Assembly: GCF_001613545.1 (NCBI RefSeq) | Contig: NZ_BDCO01000002.1 | Span: 2,976,001 to 3,040,000, forward strand | DNA from: Terrimicrobium sacchariphilum | Lineage (GTDB): Bacteria > Verrucomicrobiota > Verrucomicrobiia > Chthoniobacterales > Terrimicrobiaceae | Direction of reading: 5' to 3' | DNA: 64,000 bases | Part shown: positions 32,129 through 41,644 of the stretch, in pieces | Layout: each line of letters opens with the position of its first letter | Numbering within the stretch: position 1 is the first letter of the stretch | Made by a program: the position numbers and the translations under genes | The notes under the pieces: generated by a model | Databases searched by the model: none | What the model saw: only the letters and a program-made list of their open reading frames with translations | What the model was told of the DNA's origin: nothing

Positions 32129-33357
32129 TGCGGTCGAAGGCTGGCGACGGACGATAGGATACCCGTGATCATGGAATAGGCGACCACGCCGACGAAGATG
32201 GCAACGACGAAAATGGTGAGCGGCTGGATAAAGGCGGTGAGACGCTCGATCTGGTGCGCAAACTCCCGATCGTAGCGCTTGGCACCGCGCTGGAGAGAGG
32301 CTGCAAGGTCGCCGCTTTGTTCGCCCACGGTGACGATATCGCAAAGCATGCCGGGAAAGAAGGGCTGGCTGCGCAGGGTGGCGGCGAGGGAAGCCCCCTC
32401 GCCCACTCTCTCGACGATCGCCGAGAGGAGTTTCTGAAGATAGACGTTGCCCGTGGCGTGCTGGAATAGGGTGAGGGCATTGAGCAGCGTGACGCCATTG
32501 TTCAGGAGGGTGGCAAGGGTCTGGCAAAACTCAGCAAGGAACTTACCGGTGAGGATGCCACCGATGAGTGGAATGCGAAGTTTGAACTGGTCCCATGTCG
32601 CCCGCCCCTCAGCGCTGCGTTTCCACCCCCAGAAACCGATGATGAGGGCGACCAGAGCAGCGAGAACGAAGATGCCGTAGTGCGTGATGAAGTCGCTCGT
32701 GTTGATCATCATCTGCGTCATGAGGGGAAGCTTTTTTCCAGTCTTGCCGAGCAGGACGGTGAGCTGGGGCAGGAGGAAGGTCATAAAGATGACCATAAGC
32801 AGTATGCCTGCGGCAAAAACGATGCTCGGATAGATGAGCGCGGCGACGATGCGCTTGCGCAGGTCGAGAATGACCGCAAGGTACTCGGACTGGCGCTTGA
32901 GGATCTTGGGCAGAGCCCCGGCGGCCTCGCCTGCGGCGACAGTGCTGCAAAAAAGCTCGGAGAATCCGGTGCCACAGCGCCGAAGGGCATTGGAAAAACT
33001 CACCCCATCGCGCACCTCCTGACGGAGAAAAGCAGAGGCCTTGGCGATGTTGGGGCTGTCCTTGCTCGACTCCATCACCCGCAAAGCGGGATCAAGCTGG
33101 AGGCCGGAGTCGAGAAGCTCCGAAAGCTCCTCGGTAAAAAGGAGGAGCTCATTCGCGGAAAGTCGTCCTGTAAACTCGACCGCGCCAGGAGATCTTTTCA
33201 CCGCAGTCGTATCTCCTCCCTCGCCTGCACGTTCGATGGCGATCGGGCGAAGCTGGCGGGAAATCAAACGCTGGTAGGCTTCGGCCTTGGAACGGGCCTG
33301 CAACGTGCCGGACTCCACCCCGCCAGGACCAGCAGCCTTGTAGGAAAAGGTTTCCAT
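32125..33357 (-). CDS. gspF: Type II secretion system inner-membrane platform protein GspF
   Basis: 410 residues. Two repeated GspF domains, each followed by hydrophobic helices: first VEFTGRLSANELLLFTEELS with the long helix IVAALIYPSIVFAAGILLMV, second RIPLIGGILTGKFLAEFCQTLA with FAHQIERLTAFIQPLTIFVV. N-terminal METFSYKAAGPGGVESG is typical of GspF/PilC. It anchors the GspE motor to the pseudopilus base. It lies 2 bp behind gspE and overlaps the next gene by 4 nt. Confidence 0.94.
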   Translation of the reverse strand: METFSYKAAGPGGVESGTLQARSKAEAYQRLISRQLRPIAIERAGEGGDTTAVKRSPGAVEFTGRLSANELLLFTEELSELLDSGLQLDPALRVMESSKDSPNIAKASAFLRQEVRDGVSFSNALRRCGTGFSELFCSTVAAGEAAGALPKILKRQSEYLAVILDLRKRIVAALIYPSIVFAAGILLMVIFMTFLLPQLTVLLGKTGKKLPLMTQMMINTSDFITHYGIFVLAALVALIIGFWGWKRSAEGRATWDQFKLRIPLIGGILTGKFLAEFCQTLATLLNNGVTLLNALTLFQHATGNVYLQKLLSAIVERVGEGASLAATLRSQPFFPGMLCDIVTVGEQSGDLAASLQRGAKRYDREFAHQIERLTAFIQPLTIFVVAIFVGVVAYSMITGILSSVASLRPQ

Positions 33358-33359
33358 CG

Positions 33360-35066
33360 TCAGCTCTCGGCGGCAACCTCCGATTCGGCGCTGGTCACGC
33401 GAAGCACCTCGGCGGGCGACGTCAAGCCGTCACGCACGCGCATCCAGCCGTACTCGCGCAGAGTGATCATACCCTCCTCGCGGGCGAGGCGGCGGAGATT
33501 CTTGAAGGTGGCCTTTTGCTGGATGAGCTCCTGGAGATTGGGGCTCACGAGGCAGATTTCATAAAGCGCGGTGCGGCCGCGGTAGCCAGTGCCGCGACAG
33601 GCCTCGCAGCCGCCGGGTTCATAGACCAGATGGCCGTCCGGGACAAAAAGACCGGCGGACTCCCACTGCTTTGGCGAGACCGGGCGGCGGCACTCATGGC
33701 AGAGGCGACGTACCAGACGCTGGGCGATGAAGGCCCGGACGGCAGAACTGATGAGGAACGGCTCGACGCCGACATCCATGAGCCGTGTGATACCACCAAC
33801 GGCGTCATTCGTGTGCAGGGTGCTGAAAACGAGGTGACCGGTGAGGGCTGAGCGTACAGCGATCTCCGCGGTTTCCAGGTCGCGCATTTCGCCGACCATG
33901 ATCACATTGGGATCACCACGGAGCACACTGCGCAGGGCGTTGGCAAAGGTGAGGTTGATCTCCGGACGAACGGCGATCTGAATCACACCAGGGAGCTTGT
34001 TTTCCACCGGGTCCTCGATGGTGACAATGCGGCGCTCCTTGGTATTGAGCGACGAGAGAAAGGTATAAAGGCTGGTCGACTTGCCGCAGCCGGTGGGGCC
34101 GGTAACGAGAACGATGCCATTGGGCATGGCGAGGAGGCCGCGAATGACATTCTCGGAGGCTTCATCGAGACCGAGCCGGGAAAAGTCAAAACGTTCCTGC
34201 CCCAGCAACCGGAGGCTGATGGTTTCGCCGGTGACCGACGGAATGGTAGCCACGCGGACATCGATGGGTTTGCCGGAGAGTTCGAGGTTGATGCGACCAT
34301 CCTGCGGGATGCGGCGCTCGGCAATGTCGAGGCCCGCCATGATCTTGATACGCGAAAGAACGGAGGCCTGGAGGAGCTTGATCTTCTGGGGGACGGGAAC
34401 CTCGTGAAGGACACCGTCAATGCGGTAGCGGATGCGGAGGTCGGTGCCCAGCGGCTCGACGTGAATATCAGTGGCGCGCTCGTTCAGCGCCTCTCGCATG
34501 ATCTGGTTGACGAACTTCATCACCGAGGCCTCCGAGTCCTCGCTGTCGAGGACGTTCACCTCCTCGGTGGCTTCCAGGTGGTCGAGGTCCTGGCGGCCCT
34601 CGAGGAGCTCCTCAAAGGTCTCCGCGCCGACGCCGTAGCGCTCACGGATGGCATTGACGACGAACTTGCGCGTCGAGGCGACAAACTGTACGCGGTGCTG
34701 CGGAAAGGCCTGGCGCACGGCGGACAGCGCCACGATGTCCAGTGGATCATACCCCGCGAGGGTGATATGCGCCTTGGCCATCGTGATCGGGACAAGGTGA
34801 TACCTCAGCGCGAGCCTGGCGGGAAAATGCTCGTTCTGCGGATCGAGGGTATTCGACGGGGCGAACCACTCCACACCGAGCTGATTGGCAAGTGAGTGCA
34901 GAAACTCGGTTTCCGGCAGCCCGGTGATGTCCAGAACGCTGCGGATGGGCGACTGCTGGAGTTGGAGCGCGGATGCGACGCGGGTGCGAATCTCGGTGAT
35001 GTCAGGAAAGCCCGACTCCTCACCGGCCCGGCTGAAGAACTCCACGAGTGAATCGCCGCCTAGCAT
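33360..35066 (-). CDS. gspE: Type II secretion system ATPase GspE/PulE
   Basis: 568 residues. N-terminal MshEN-like domain (LLQASVLSRIKIM comes later), then the AAA-type core: Walker A GPTGCGKS (323-330), Asp box IEDPVENKLPG, Walker B VIMVGEMRD (388-396), His box HLVFSTLHTNDA. A four-Cys zinc module sits at C456/C459 and C487/C490 (CHEC, CEAC), the GspE/PilB type. Drives pseudopilus assembly by ATP hydrolysis at the cytoplasmic face. Start at ATG 35066, 3 bp after gspD. Confidence 0.95.
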   Translation of the reverse strand: MLGGDSLVEFFSRAGEESGFPDITEIRTRVASALQLQQSPIRSVLDITGLPETEFLHSLANQLGVEWFAPSNTLDPQNEHFPARLALRYHLVPITMAKAHITLAGYDPLDIVALSAVRQAFPQHRVQFVASTRKFVVNAIRERYGVGAETFEELLEGRQDLDHLEATEEVNVLDSEDSEASVMKFVNQIMREALNERATDIHVEPLGTDLRIRYRIDGVLHEVPVPQKIKLLQASVLSRIKIMAGLDIAERRIPQDGRINLELSGKPIDVRVATIPSVTGETISLRLLGQERFDFSRLGLDEASENVIRGLLAMPNGIVLVTGPTGCGKSTSLYTFLSSLNTKERRIVTIEDPVENKLPGVIQIAVRPEINLTFANALRSVLRGDPNVIMVGEMRDLETAEIAVRSALTGHLVFSTLHTNDAVGGITRLMDVGVEPFLISSAVRAFIAQRLVRRLCHECRRPVSPKQWESAGLFVPDGHLVYEPGGCEACRGTGYRGRTALYEICLVSPNLQELIQQKATFKNLRRLAREEGMITLREYGWMRVRDGLTSPAEVLRVTSAESEVAAES

Positions 35067-35069
35067 GGG

Positions 35070-37412
35070 TCAGTTGGCCTGTTGCTGCTTTTGCTGGAGC
35101 TTGAGCTGGCGCTGTGCGGCCTTGCGCTCAGCCTCCTCCTGTTTCTGCCGGGCCTCCTCGGCCTTGCGCTGCTGCTCGGCACGCGGGGTGTCGGGGAGGA
35201 TGGCCTTGCGGACGGGAATTTTGTCCTCGTACATGCTGGACTGGAAGCTCGTATTGCCCCGTTCAATCATATTGGCCTCCTTGAGCTTCGCGTCACTGTC
35301 GATGATGAAAGGTTGGATCATGACAATGAGCTCGCGGCGTGTGACATCTTTCTTCGTCGTGGAGAAGAGATAGCCGAGACCGGGGACGTCCTTGAGAAAC
35401 GGGATGCCTGTTTGAATACGAGTCTCCTGATCAGTGATGAGTCCGCCGAGAACCACGGTGTTGCGATTCGGCACGGTGACAGTCGTGCGCAGTTCCTGCG
35501 TGCCGATGACCGGGACGCTGTTATTGGATATCTGCACCTGCTCCTGCACATTGTCGTTTTGCTGAGCGATCGTGAGGGTAACCTCGTTCTCGGAATTGAT
35601 GAGCGGGATAACCTCCAGCTTCAATACGACATCCTTGTAGTCGATGTTCGATTGGAGCGCCGTAGAGTCCGTGGCAACATTCGAAGAAATGGCGGACGTG
35701 AGGGTGCTGGTGGGAACTGGCACCTGTTGACCGGAGCTAATAACGGCTTTCTTGTTATTCACCGTATAAACAACCGGACGGGAGATAACCTCGAACTTAT
35801 TGCTCGTTCCGAGCGCACGCACCAGCACGTCGACCGAATCTCCGAATGAGCCAAAAACCGTGAGCCCAGAGAGAAGTGGAAGAGCGGTACTCGCGACCTG
35901 CGAAGCAGTAGCGGCAGCATCGGCGGCAGCAGAGACGACATTGGACGTGCCGGGAACGACATCAATCGAAGCACTACGCCCTTGAATCAGATTTCCCAAA
36001 TTGGCTGCCGTTCCCTGGCCAAGGATCTTCAGGTTATCTGTATGAATGAGATAATCCACACCCGCCTCAATACCATCCCCCAGAGTCAATTGCCCAATGA
36101 CCACTGCGAGGTAGATTTGCTTGGGCTGCTGGTCGAGAAGATCGAGTACTCTTGCAGCGCGATTGCGGCTCTCTGGAGGGCCGATGACGATGATTTTATT
36201 CACGCTGCGATCTGCAATGATGCGGGCATTACCCACGATCTTGGAAAGCGGAGCGGTACTTTCATTTGGATCCACGAGTTTGTCCGGCTTGGTCCCGCCA
36301 GACACACCCCCGCCGCCCTGGCCGAAGCCCCCTGAACCATTCTGACCGTTATTATTCGTGTTATTATTGTTATTATATGGACTGCTCTGGTCCGACATCC
36401 TGTTGTTTTGCTGTTCCGACTCAAACTCCTTCTGCTTCTCAGGATCGTCGGTAAGCATGTTGGCGAGGACGGGAAGTACATCCGCCGCACGTACGAACTT
36501 CAGAAAACGTTCATAGGGTTCCTCGAAGGAGGCTGCTCCGTCCAGGTCGGCGATGAGCTTACGGATGTAGGGCATCTGCTTCTCCGGGGCGATGACAAGG
36601 ACGCGATTGGTGCGGACGTCGGCAAATATTTGCACGCCGTTGCCTCCGGCGGCCTTGATGGCGGTGGCATTGGATGTCGTGGGCGCGCCCCCTGCGGGTG
36701 GAGCGGCGGGACGGGGAGCGGAGGGGGAGCCGGAATTCTCAAAGATCGCGCCGAGCATGTCCTGCACCTTGGTGGCATCGGCCCGCTGAAGCGGAAAAAA
36801 CTCGGTAAGCGTCGTGGCACCCTGCACATCGATGACCTTGCGCAGGTCGATAAGACGTTTCACCAGAGGAACATTCTCCGTGATGACCACGGCATTCACG
36901 TTCGGTACAGGAATGATCGAGCCGTACGAGCGCAGGACGACGTAGGAGTTGAAGACATTCACCGCCTCGTCGCTGGAGATGTGCGAAAGTGGCATGAAGT
37001 AGGAGATGACCTGATCGTTATTCGGCAGGCTGGAGGCCGGTCCGGAGAAAAGCGGCACAGCCTCGCTGCGTGGCTGCTTGGTGCTGCCGAGGATCTTCAC
37101 CGTATTGTCGTCGACGGGAACGATGGAGTACCCGTTGAGCAGAAGGGCGGCCTCGATCATGCTGATCGCCTCCTCACGAGTGACAAAGTCGGGAGCCTCA
37201 ATGGAGAGATTGGGCCCGGTGAGGGTGGCGTCGCGGATCAGGCGCTTTTTTGTCAGAGCCTCGTAAAACTCCAGCACGTCGCTGATCGGGTTATTAGGCA
37301 GTTGCAGCTTGGTGTCCCGCGGACTGGAGGTAGTGGTGCCGGGTGCAGGCATCTGGGCCATGGCCCAGGATGCAAGCAGGATGAAAACAAGAGCGGCGAG
37401 GAGAGGTCTCAT
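35070..37412 (-). CDS. gspD: Type II secretion secretin GspD
   Basis: 780 residues. Signal peptide MRPLLAALVFILLASWAMAQ, N0-N3 periplasmic domains (repeated ring-building motifs with VITENVPLVKRLIDLRKVID, VIAPEKQMPYIRKLIADLDG), an Asn/Gly-rich insert around residues 345-375 (NNNNNTNNNGQNGSGGFGQG), then the secretin core with VVLGGLITDQETRIQTGIPF and VPGLGYLFSTTKKDVTRREL, ending FIIDSD. A Lys/Gln-rich helical tail closes the chain. It forms the outer-membrane channel. The Asn/Gly insert lies between N domains and is probably a flexible linker. It overlaps the upstream gene by 4 nt. Confidence 0.95.
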   Translation of the reverse strand: MRPLLAALVFILLASWAMAQMPAPGTTTSSPRDTKLQLPNNPISDVLEFYEALTKKRLIRDATLTGPNLSIEAPDFVTREEAISMIEAALLLNGYSIVPVDDNTVKILGSTKQPRSEAVPLFSGPASSLPNNDQVISYFMPLSHISSDEAVNVFNSYVVLRSYGSIIPVPNVNAVVITENVPLVKRLIDLRKVIDVQGATTLTEFFPLQRADATKVQDMLGAIFENSGSPSAPRPAAPPAGGAPTTSNATAIKAAGGNGVQIFADVRTNRVLVIAPEKQMPYIRKLIADLDGAASFEEPYERFLKFVRAADVLPVLANMLTDDPEKQKEFESEQQNNRMSDQSSPYNNNNNTNNNGQNGSGGFGQGGGGVSGGTKPDKLVDPNESTAPLSKIVGNARIIADRSVNKIIVIGPPESRNRAARVLDLLDQQPKQIYLAVVIGQLTLGDGIEAGVDYLIHTDNLKILGQGTAANLGNLIQGRSASIDVVPGTSNVVSAAADAAATASQVASTALPLLSGLTVFGSFGDSVDVLVRALGTSNKFEVISRPVVYTVNNKKAVISSGQQVPVPTSTLTSAISSNVATDSTALQSNIDYKDVVLKLEVIPLINSENEVTLTIAQQNDNVQEQVQISNNSVPVIGTQELRTTVTVPNRNTVVLGGLITDQETRIQTGIPFLKDVPGLGYLFSTTKKDVTRRELIVMIQPFIIDSDAKLKEANMIERGNTSFQSSMYEDKIPVRKAILPDTPRAEQQRKAEEARQKQEEAERKAAQRQLKLQQKQQQAN

Positions 37413-38002
37413 CGGTTGGTGTTGGTTTGGTTGCCGAAATTAATCAGACGACGGCGATTGATTTGCCGGGGAGCCTGCGGCTGGGGTGCGGATCCCGGAT
37501 TCTGCGAGGCTGCCTGAGCTGGAGGTTGCCCCCCCATGCCGGGAGGGCCTCCCCCAGGGCCAATAGGGGCGGGCGGCTGAGCAGGTTGATTGGCGACCTG
37601 AGCGACGCCGGGATCGTACTTCAGCGTGGCCTCCTCATTGCCCAGCCGGATGGTGACGGCGGCTTCCTTGAGACGGTCGGGATTCTGAATGGAGACGATT
37701 TGCACTCCGGACTGGTCCTTGCCATTGCCCACGACGACACGGGTGAGCGTGTTGCGATCGAGGAGAAAAATGAGCTGGCGGTCTCCGAGGGCGGCGAGGC
37801 CGGTAAGCGCAAATCTCTGCGCCAGGGCCGGTCCCTGAGCTGCAGCATCGGACGTGCGGGCAACGAACGGAGATTTCTCCCAGATGATCCGATAATAGGC
37901 CAGGTCACGCGTCTCGGGGGTAAAGTCGACCGGCTCCTCGGCCATGGTGACATCGACGAACGCAGCAGAAAGCAGAACCATCACGGAAAGGCGGGAGATC
38001 AT
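37409..38002 (-). CDS. Type II secretion periplasmic protein, GspC/PilP-like by position
   Basis: 197 residues. Signal-like N-terminus (MISRLSVMVLLSAAFVDVTMA), a small beta-rich centre (ALTGLAALGDRQLIFLLDRN, RVVVGNGKDQSGVQIVSIQN, KEAAVTIRLGNEEATLKYDP) and a Pro/Gly/Gln-rich tail. The centre has the look of the homology-region domain of GspC or PilP, which binds the secretin N0 domain. GspC is otherwise missing from the operon, and this gene sits immediately before gspD, where such a protein belongs. Assignment is by context and fold impression only. Confidence 0.6.
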   Translation of the reverse strand: MISRLSVMVLLSAAFVDVTMAEEPVDFTPETRDLAYYRIIWEKSPFVARTSDAAAQGPALAQRFALTGLAALGDRQLIFLLDRNTLTRVVVGNGKDQSGVQIVSIQNPDRLKEAAVTIRLGNEEATLKYDPGVAQVANQPAQPPAPIGPGGGPPGMGGQPPAQAASQNPGSAPQPQAPRQINRRRLINFGNQTNTNR

Positions 38003-38541
38003 GACGACTTGGCGACTCCTTCCATCTTTCCGATCTTGGTGACACGCAAGCGAACAATCATTGTGTCACCTTTATCGAGGCACTTGAGGTTCATCTCCTC
38101 AATGACGATGTAGCGACCAGGCTGCTGAATCGAGTAAAGCCAGCGGACGATATGCTCGAGGTCCGCCTTGAGGCTGAGTTCCAGTTCCATCCGGACGAGA
38201 TCGCCTTCGTGACGGGACTCGCGGAGGCTCTGGGAATCAATGGTTATGCCCTCCTTTTGCAGGCTTTTCTGTATCTCCTCGGCAAACGCGGATTCCGTCT
38301 GCCATCCAGCGTAGGCCTGGGGTGGGTTTCCTTCCATCCAGCGCTGGCGAGCCTCCCAGATCGGGCGCTCGGCAACCACCGAGCGATACTCGACACCCAT
38401 CGCACGGAGGTCGGAAAGTCGGGCGAGCGCCGCATTACGGGCACCCACATACCAGCGCAGGACGAAAAGATTGACGATGAGTGCAACAACGCACCCGAAG
38501 ATCACAAGCAGGCGGGTTTCGCTGGGACTGAGCCTTCTCAT
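37999..38541 (-). CDS. GspM/PilO-like inner-membrane assembly protein
   Basis: 180 residues. One N-terminal transmembrane helix (TRLLVIFGCVVALIVNLFVL), a helical coiled-coil stretch (ARLSDLRAMGVEYRSVVAER ... WEARQRWMEG), then a ferredoxin-like domain (RMELELSLKADLEHIVRWLY, YIVIEEMNLKCLDKGDTMIV). This is the plan of PilO and GspM, which pair with the GspL/PilN-like protein encoded just upstream. Overlaps both neighbours by 4 nt. Confidence 0.65.
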   Translation of the reverse strand: MRRLSPSETRLLVIFGCVVALIVNLFVLRWYVGARNAALARLSDLRAMGVEYRSVVAERPIWEARQRWMEGNPPQAYAGWQTESAFAEEIQKSLQKEGITIDSQSLRESRHEGDLVRMELELSLKADLEHIVRWLYSIQQPGRYIVIEEMNLKCLDKGDTMIVRLRVTKIGKMEGVAKSS

Positions 38542-39719
38542 CGCGATGTGCCGACGATCTGAAATCGTGCGGTGTTGTTGGGCAAGAGCGCCGGGGGTGG
38601 CATCTGCCAGTCAATATCGGTCATCCCGCTCTGATGGGAGACCGTTTCGAAATATTTGGCGGCGTGCGATGCGGAGATGGCCTCTCCCTCCACGGTGATA
38701 CGCTCGGGAGTCACATCAAAGATGGTCAGGCGAATGCCTTGCGGTGGCAGGCTCTCAACGACTTGACGCAGGATCTCCAGCGGAAACCGCCTCGAGTCAA
38801 TGCTGGGGCCAACAGATTGCCACTGTCGGATCATGGGCTGGATCTGTGTCGCCTCCGCGCGGAGCGAGTCGATATCGGCCGAGAGTCGCGTGCCCTGAAT
38901 ATTGAGCCAGACAAGATATCCACCCGCTATGAACACGAGAAGCGCGTAGGCGACAGCGACAGCCAGCCCGATGCGCCGGAACTGGGCGCGCCCCAGCCTG
39001 CGCCGCTCCGCCTCCACGGCAGAGGCAGGCCTCCAGTCACACTTCACCATTTCCAGCGCTGGCGGGCCGAGCGGGCGAACGACAGGAATGAACTCAAATC
39101 CAAGGTCAGAGACATTGAAACCATCATCGACCACCACTTGAGCCGGACGTCGGGAGATGAACCCGGAAGCCAGGAGCCCGAGGGTGGTGGATTTCAGCCA
39201 GGTCTGAATTTCCCTCCCGGTGGCAGCAGCGTCCCAGGTCGTCCAGTAAACCAGCGTCTTTCCGCGCGTGTAGGCGGCTACGATTTCCCCGCCCTCGCGC
39301 CAGACCGTCAGCGCATCTTCATCGAGTGGAAGCAACGATGCCGACACCTCGTAGCGCTGCGCGGCAACGTCGGGAAATCTCTTTTCGAAATCCGACGGGA
39401 AGACAGACACCACCACCAGCGTACGTCCATTTTCCTTGGTGACCTCACGTACGGAGACGTCGGCCAGGGCGCCTTCGGAGGCAAATCCCCTTACCTCCAG
39501 CTCCAGAAGAACCGAGGCCTCGACCACAGCTGGATCATCGGAGTCCAGCCACAACGGCACGGCCACCACTTGCCGGGCAGGCACGGCAAAAAGATCGCCT
39601 TCCCCAGCCACGGCCAGCTCAAGCGAACGTACGACGGGGGTCGACGGGATCGACTCCCATCGCTCCCAGCCGTTGCACCATTGCCGCACGACGCGGATGC
39701 CTGTGGCCTTTTTACTCAT
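38538..39719 (-). CDS. GspL/PilN-like inner-membrane assembly protein
   Basis: 393 residues from ATG 39719, which has a GGAGGAGGA ribosome site. N-terminal cytoplasmic part of about 240 residues in the actin-like GspL/PilM style (SLELAVAGEGDLFAVPARQV, LEVRGFASEGALADVSVREV), a single transmembrane helix (IGLAVAVAYALLVFIAGGYL), then a periplasmic helical and ferredoxin-like domain (LPPQGIRLTIFDVTPERITV, ISASHAAKYFETVSHQSGM). It should recruit GspE to the membrane. Sequence is diverged from textbook GspL, so the name rests on architecture plus operon position. Confidence 0.65.
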   Translation of the reverse strand: MSKKATGIRVVRQWCNGWERWESIPSTPVVRSLELAVAGEGDLFAVPARQVVAVPLWLDSDDPAVVEASVLLELEVRGFASEGALADVSVREVTKENGRTLVVVSVFPSDFEKRFPDVAAQRYEVSASLLPLDEDALTVWREGGEIVAAYTRGKTLVYWTTWDAAATGREIQTWLKSTTLGLLASGFISRRPAQVVVDDGFNVSDLGFEFIPVVRPLGPPALEMVKCDWRPASAVEAERRRLGRAQFRRIGLAVAVAYALLVFIAGGYLVWLNIQGTRLSADIDSLRAEATQIQPMIRQWQSVGPSIDSRRFPLEILRQVVESLPPQGIRLTIFDVTPERITVEGEAISASHAAKYFETVSHQSGMTDIDWQMPPPALLPNNTARFQIVGTSR

Positions 39720-40630
39720 TCCTCCTCCCAACTAAACGGAGTGCCCTGCTTGCGGTCGAGCACAGAGGTGATGCGGTAGCGGGTTCCACCGAGGATTCCA
39801 ACACTTTCGACCCGTGTCGGCTCGGAGGTGAGTTGGAAATTCTGGAGCATGGTCGCTGCCCGCTCAGGATCGATCCCGGCAGCCTCGGCGATCCAGCTTA
39901 TATCCTTGATCGTGGGATCATCTGGAGTGCCGGGAAGTCGGTCGCCCCCATTGCGGATCTCGAGAACAGCTTCAGCCTGCGTAGCGGTCAGGCCAGCGGC
40001 CTCCAGCACATCCGCGGAGGCATCCTGAATGTCGATCTTTCCATTACCGTAGACGGTGAAAAAATCTTTCCAATCGGGTTTCACGCGGGCCACTGCATCC
40101 ATTCCGCGCACGCGCGACATCTCATTGACGGAACGAAAGTTACGATTTTCCGGCAGCGAATACTGGTCCTGTCCCAGGAGTTGCTCTCTCTCCGCGCCGT
40201 TGAGACGTGCGAGGCCGTCGCGATCCACCCAGTCGCCAAGGGAATCCGTGACGATTCGCACCTCCTCATCGGAGAGTCCCCAAAGACGAAAGAGACGCTC
40301 AAGGATGTGGCTGTCCCGGTCGGCGAGAACGGTGTTGATGTTGATCCGGGAAGCTTCTCCGACAATCCGGACGTGCCATTCGCCACCGGAGGGAAGAGTT
40401 TGGTTAAAGAACTCGCTGTCGCGCTCCAGCTTGGGGTTCATCCCGTGAGCCATGCCAGAGAGTGCGAACTCACGTGCCTCGAAGCGCTTTGCCCGCACTT
40501 TCTCGGTGTCGACGTCGGCATCCACCACGCGCGCGAGTGTCACAACGACGATGGCCACGATGGCGACACACCACAAGGTAATGAGCAGCGCCGCGCCACG
40601 CGAAAGCCTGAGGTCGAGGTGGGCGGTCAT
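39716..40630 (-). CDS. gspK: Type II secretion minor pseudopilin GspK
   Basis: 304 residues from ATG 40630 (MTAHLDLRLSRGAALLITLW). Instead of the GFTLxE pattern it has RGAALLITLWCVAIVAIVVV, the degenerate GspK prepilin leader (RGxALL). The soluble part has the GspK alpha-domain signatures: SRININTVLADRDSHI, VTDSLGDWVDRDG, and IDIQDASADVLEAAGLTATQ, helix-hairpin-helix-like segments. GspK caps the pseudopilus tip with GspI and GspJ. It overlaps the gspL-like and gspJ genes by 4 nt each. Confidence 0.9.
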   Translation of the reverse strand: MTAHLDLRLSRGAALLITLWCVAIVAIVVVTLARVVDADVDTEKVRAKRFEAREFALSGMAHGMNPKLERDSEFFNQTLPSGGEWHVRIVGEASRININTVLADRDSHILERLFRLWGLSDEEVRIVTDSLGDWVDRDGLARLNGAEREQLLGQDQYSLPENRNFRSVNEMSRVRGMDAVARVKPDWKDFFTVYGNGKIDIQDASADVLEAAGLTATQAEAVLEIRNGGDRLPGTPDDPTIKDISWIAEAAGIDPERAATMLQNFQLTSEPTRVESVGILGGTRYRITSVLDRKQGTPFSWEEE

Positions 40631-41265
40631 CGGTCGCGAGGCGGGCGATCGGAGGCCCGGGTCAGAATGGGAACGCCAAAAGTAAACTCCGATGTCGAGC
40701 CATCGGTAAGGGTCAGCTCGAAAACCACAAAGACCGGGCGGCCCGAGTTGCCATCCCATGTCTCCTGGAGGATAGGCTGCCCGGCAAGGCCGAATCTCCA
40801 CCGTACTGAACGAACGTCGGGCAGGAGCGGAATCCACGTGGCAGCTGCGATCTCCTTTTCGCGCTCCTCACCGATGGGCGAGCGAAAGTTGGCCATGGAG
40901 ATCGTGAAGGCGCCACGCCCATCGGGCAGGGCCGCGATGGCAAGACCGGCTCCGGTTCCGCCAGTCTGAAAGTCCATGAAATCCGGCGCCGGAAAGATGA
41001 GCAACTCCACCGCCGGGCCACCCTTGGCATCACGCACACGCAGGTCGATGCGGGCATCGGGCGGGAGATTGACGAAGAGCGTGCGGAGGAGCGCCTGAAA
41101 AGAGTCGATACGGGCGCCCTGGAGCCGCATGGTGGTGACTTCGCGCGCTGAGATGGTCGAGACGGTGACGACGGTAAAAATGCCTCCCACGAGCAGCATG
41201 AACACCACCATGGCAATGAGCACCTCAACGAGAGTAAAGGCGCGTCGGGGACTATTGCTTCGCAT
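40627..41265 (-). CDS. gspJ: Minor pseudopilin, GspJ-like
   Basis: 212 residues from ATG 41265. Prepilin leader RRA-FTLVEVLIAMVVFMLL: the residue before the cleavage point is Ala, not Gly, while the +5 Glu is kept. The soluble domain is beta-rich (GARIDSFQALLRTLFVNLPP, RSVRWRFGLAGQPILQETWD, FVVFELTLTDGSTSEFTFGV) as in GspJ. With GspI and GspK it forms the pseudopilus tip. It overlaps gspI by 14 bp and gspK by 4 bp. Confidence 0.85.
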   Translation of the reverse strand: MRSNSPRRAFTLVEVLIAMVVFMLLVGGIFTVVTVSTISAREVTTMRLQGARIDSFQALLRTLFVNLPPDARIDLRVRDAKGGPAVELLIFPAPDFMDFQTGGTGAGLAIAALPDGRGAFTISMANFRSPIGEEREKEIAAATWIPLLPDVRSVRWRFGLAGQPILQETWDGNSGRPVFVVFELTLTDGSTSEFTFGVPILTRASDRPPRDR

Positions 41266-41638
41266 TGAAGGCGAGATGGGAGACATCCCATTCATAGTTT
41301 TTGCCACTCTCCTTCCAGGCCGCAGTGACACGGATACGCCAATACCCTCCCATCAAGGTCAGGTCGGCGGCTTTGATCTGCTCGCTGGTGATCTCCGAGG
41401 TATAGGTGATGCCATCGCGGTCCTCCGTCTGGCGACCGGCGATGAAAGGCGGGGCAGAAAGACGGGCCAGACGGTTCTGCAGCTCGGTGCGAATGGCCTG
41501 CTGACGCAGGGTCTCACGAGCGGCGTCGGTGGTGACATTGAGAGCAAAAAGCAACCCTAGCACGGCAAAGGCGAAGACAGCCGTGGCCACCAGCACTTCC
41601 ATGAGGGTGAATCCCCTCGTTGACATACGCTCTCTCAT
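41252..41638 (-). CDS. gspI: Minor pseudopilin, GspI-like
   Basis: 128 residues. Leader STRG-FTLMEVLVATAVFAFA with the canonical Gly(-1), Phe(+1) and Glu(+5). Following is a short alpha/beta domain (ALNVTTDAARETLRQQAIRT, YWRIRVTAAWKESGKNYEWD) typical of GspI. An alternative ATG 12 nt downstream (41626) has a better ribosome site (GAGAG) and would give a five-residue leader. Seven bp separate it from the gspH-like gene. Confidence 0.85.
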   Translation of the reverse strand: MRERMSTRGFTLMEVLVATAVFAFAVLGLLFALNVTTDAARETLRQQAIRTELQNRLARLSAPPFIAGRQTEDRDGITYTSEITSEQIKAADLTLMGGYWRIRVTAAWKESGKNYEWDVSHLAFNAKQ

Positions 41639-41644
41639 GGGGAG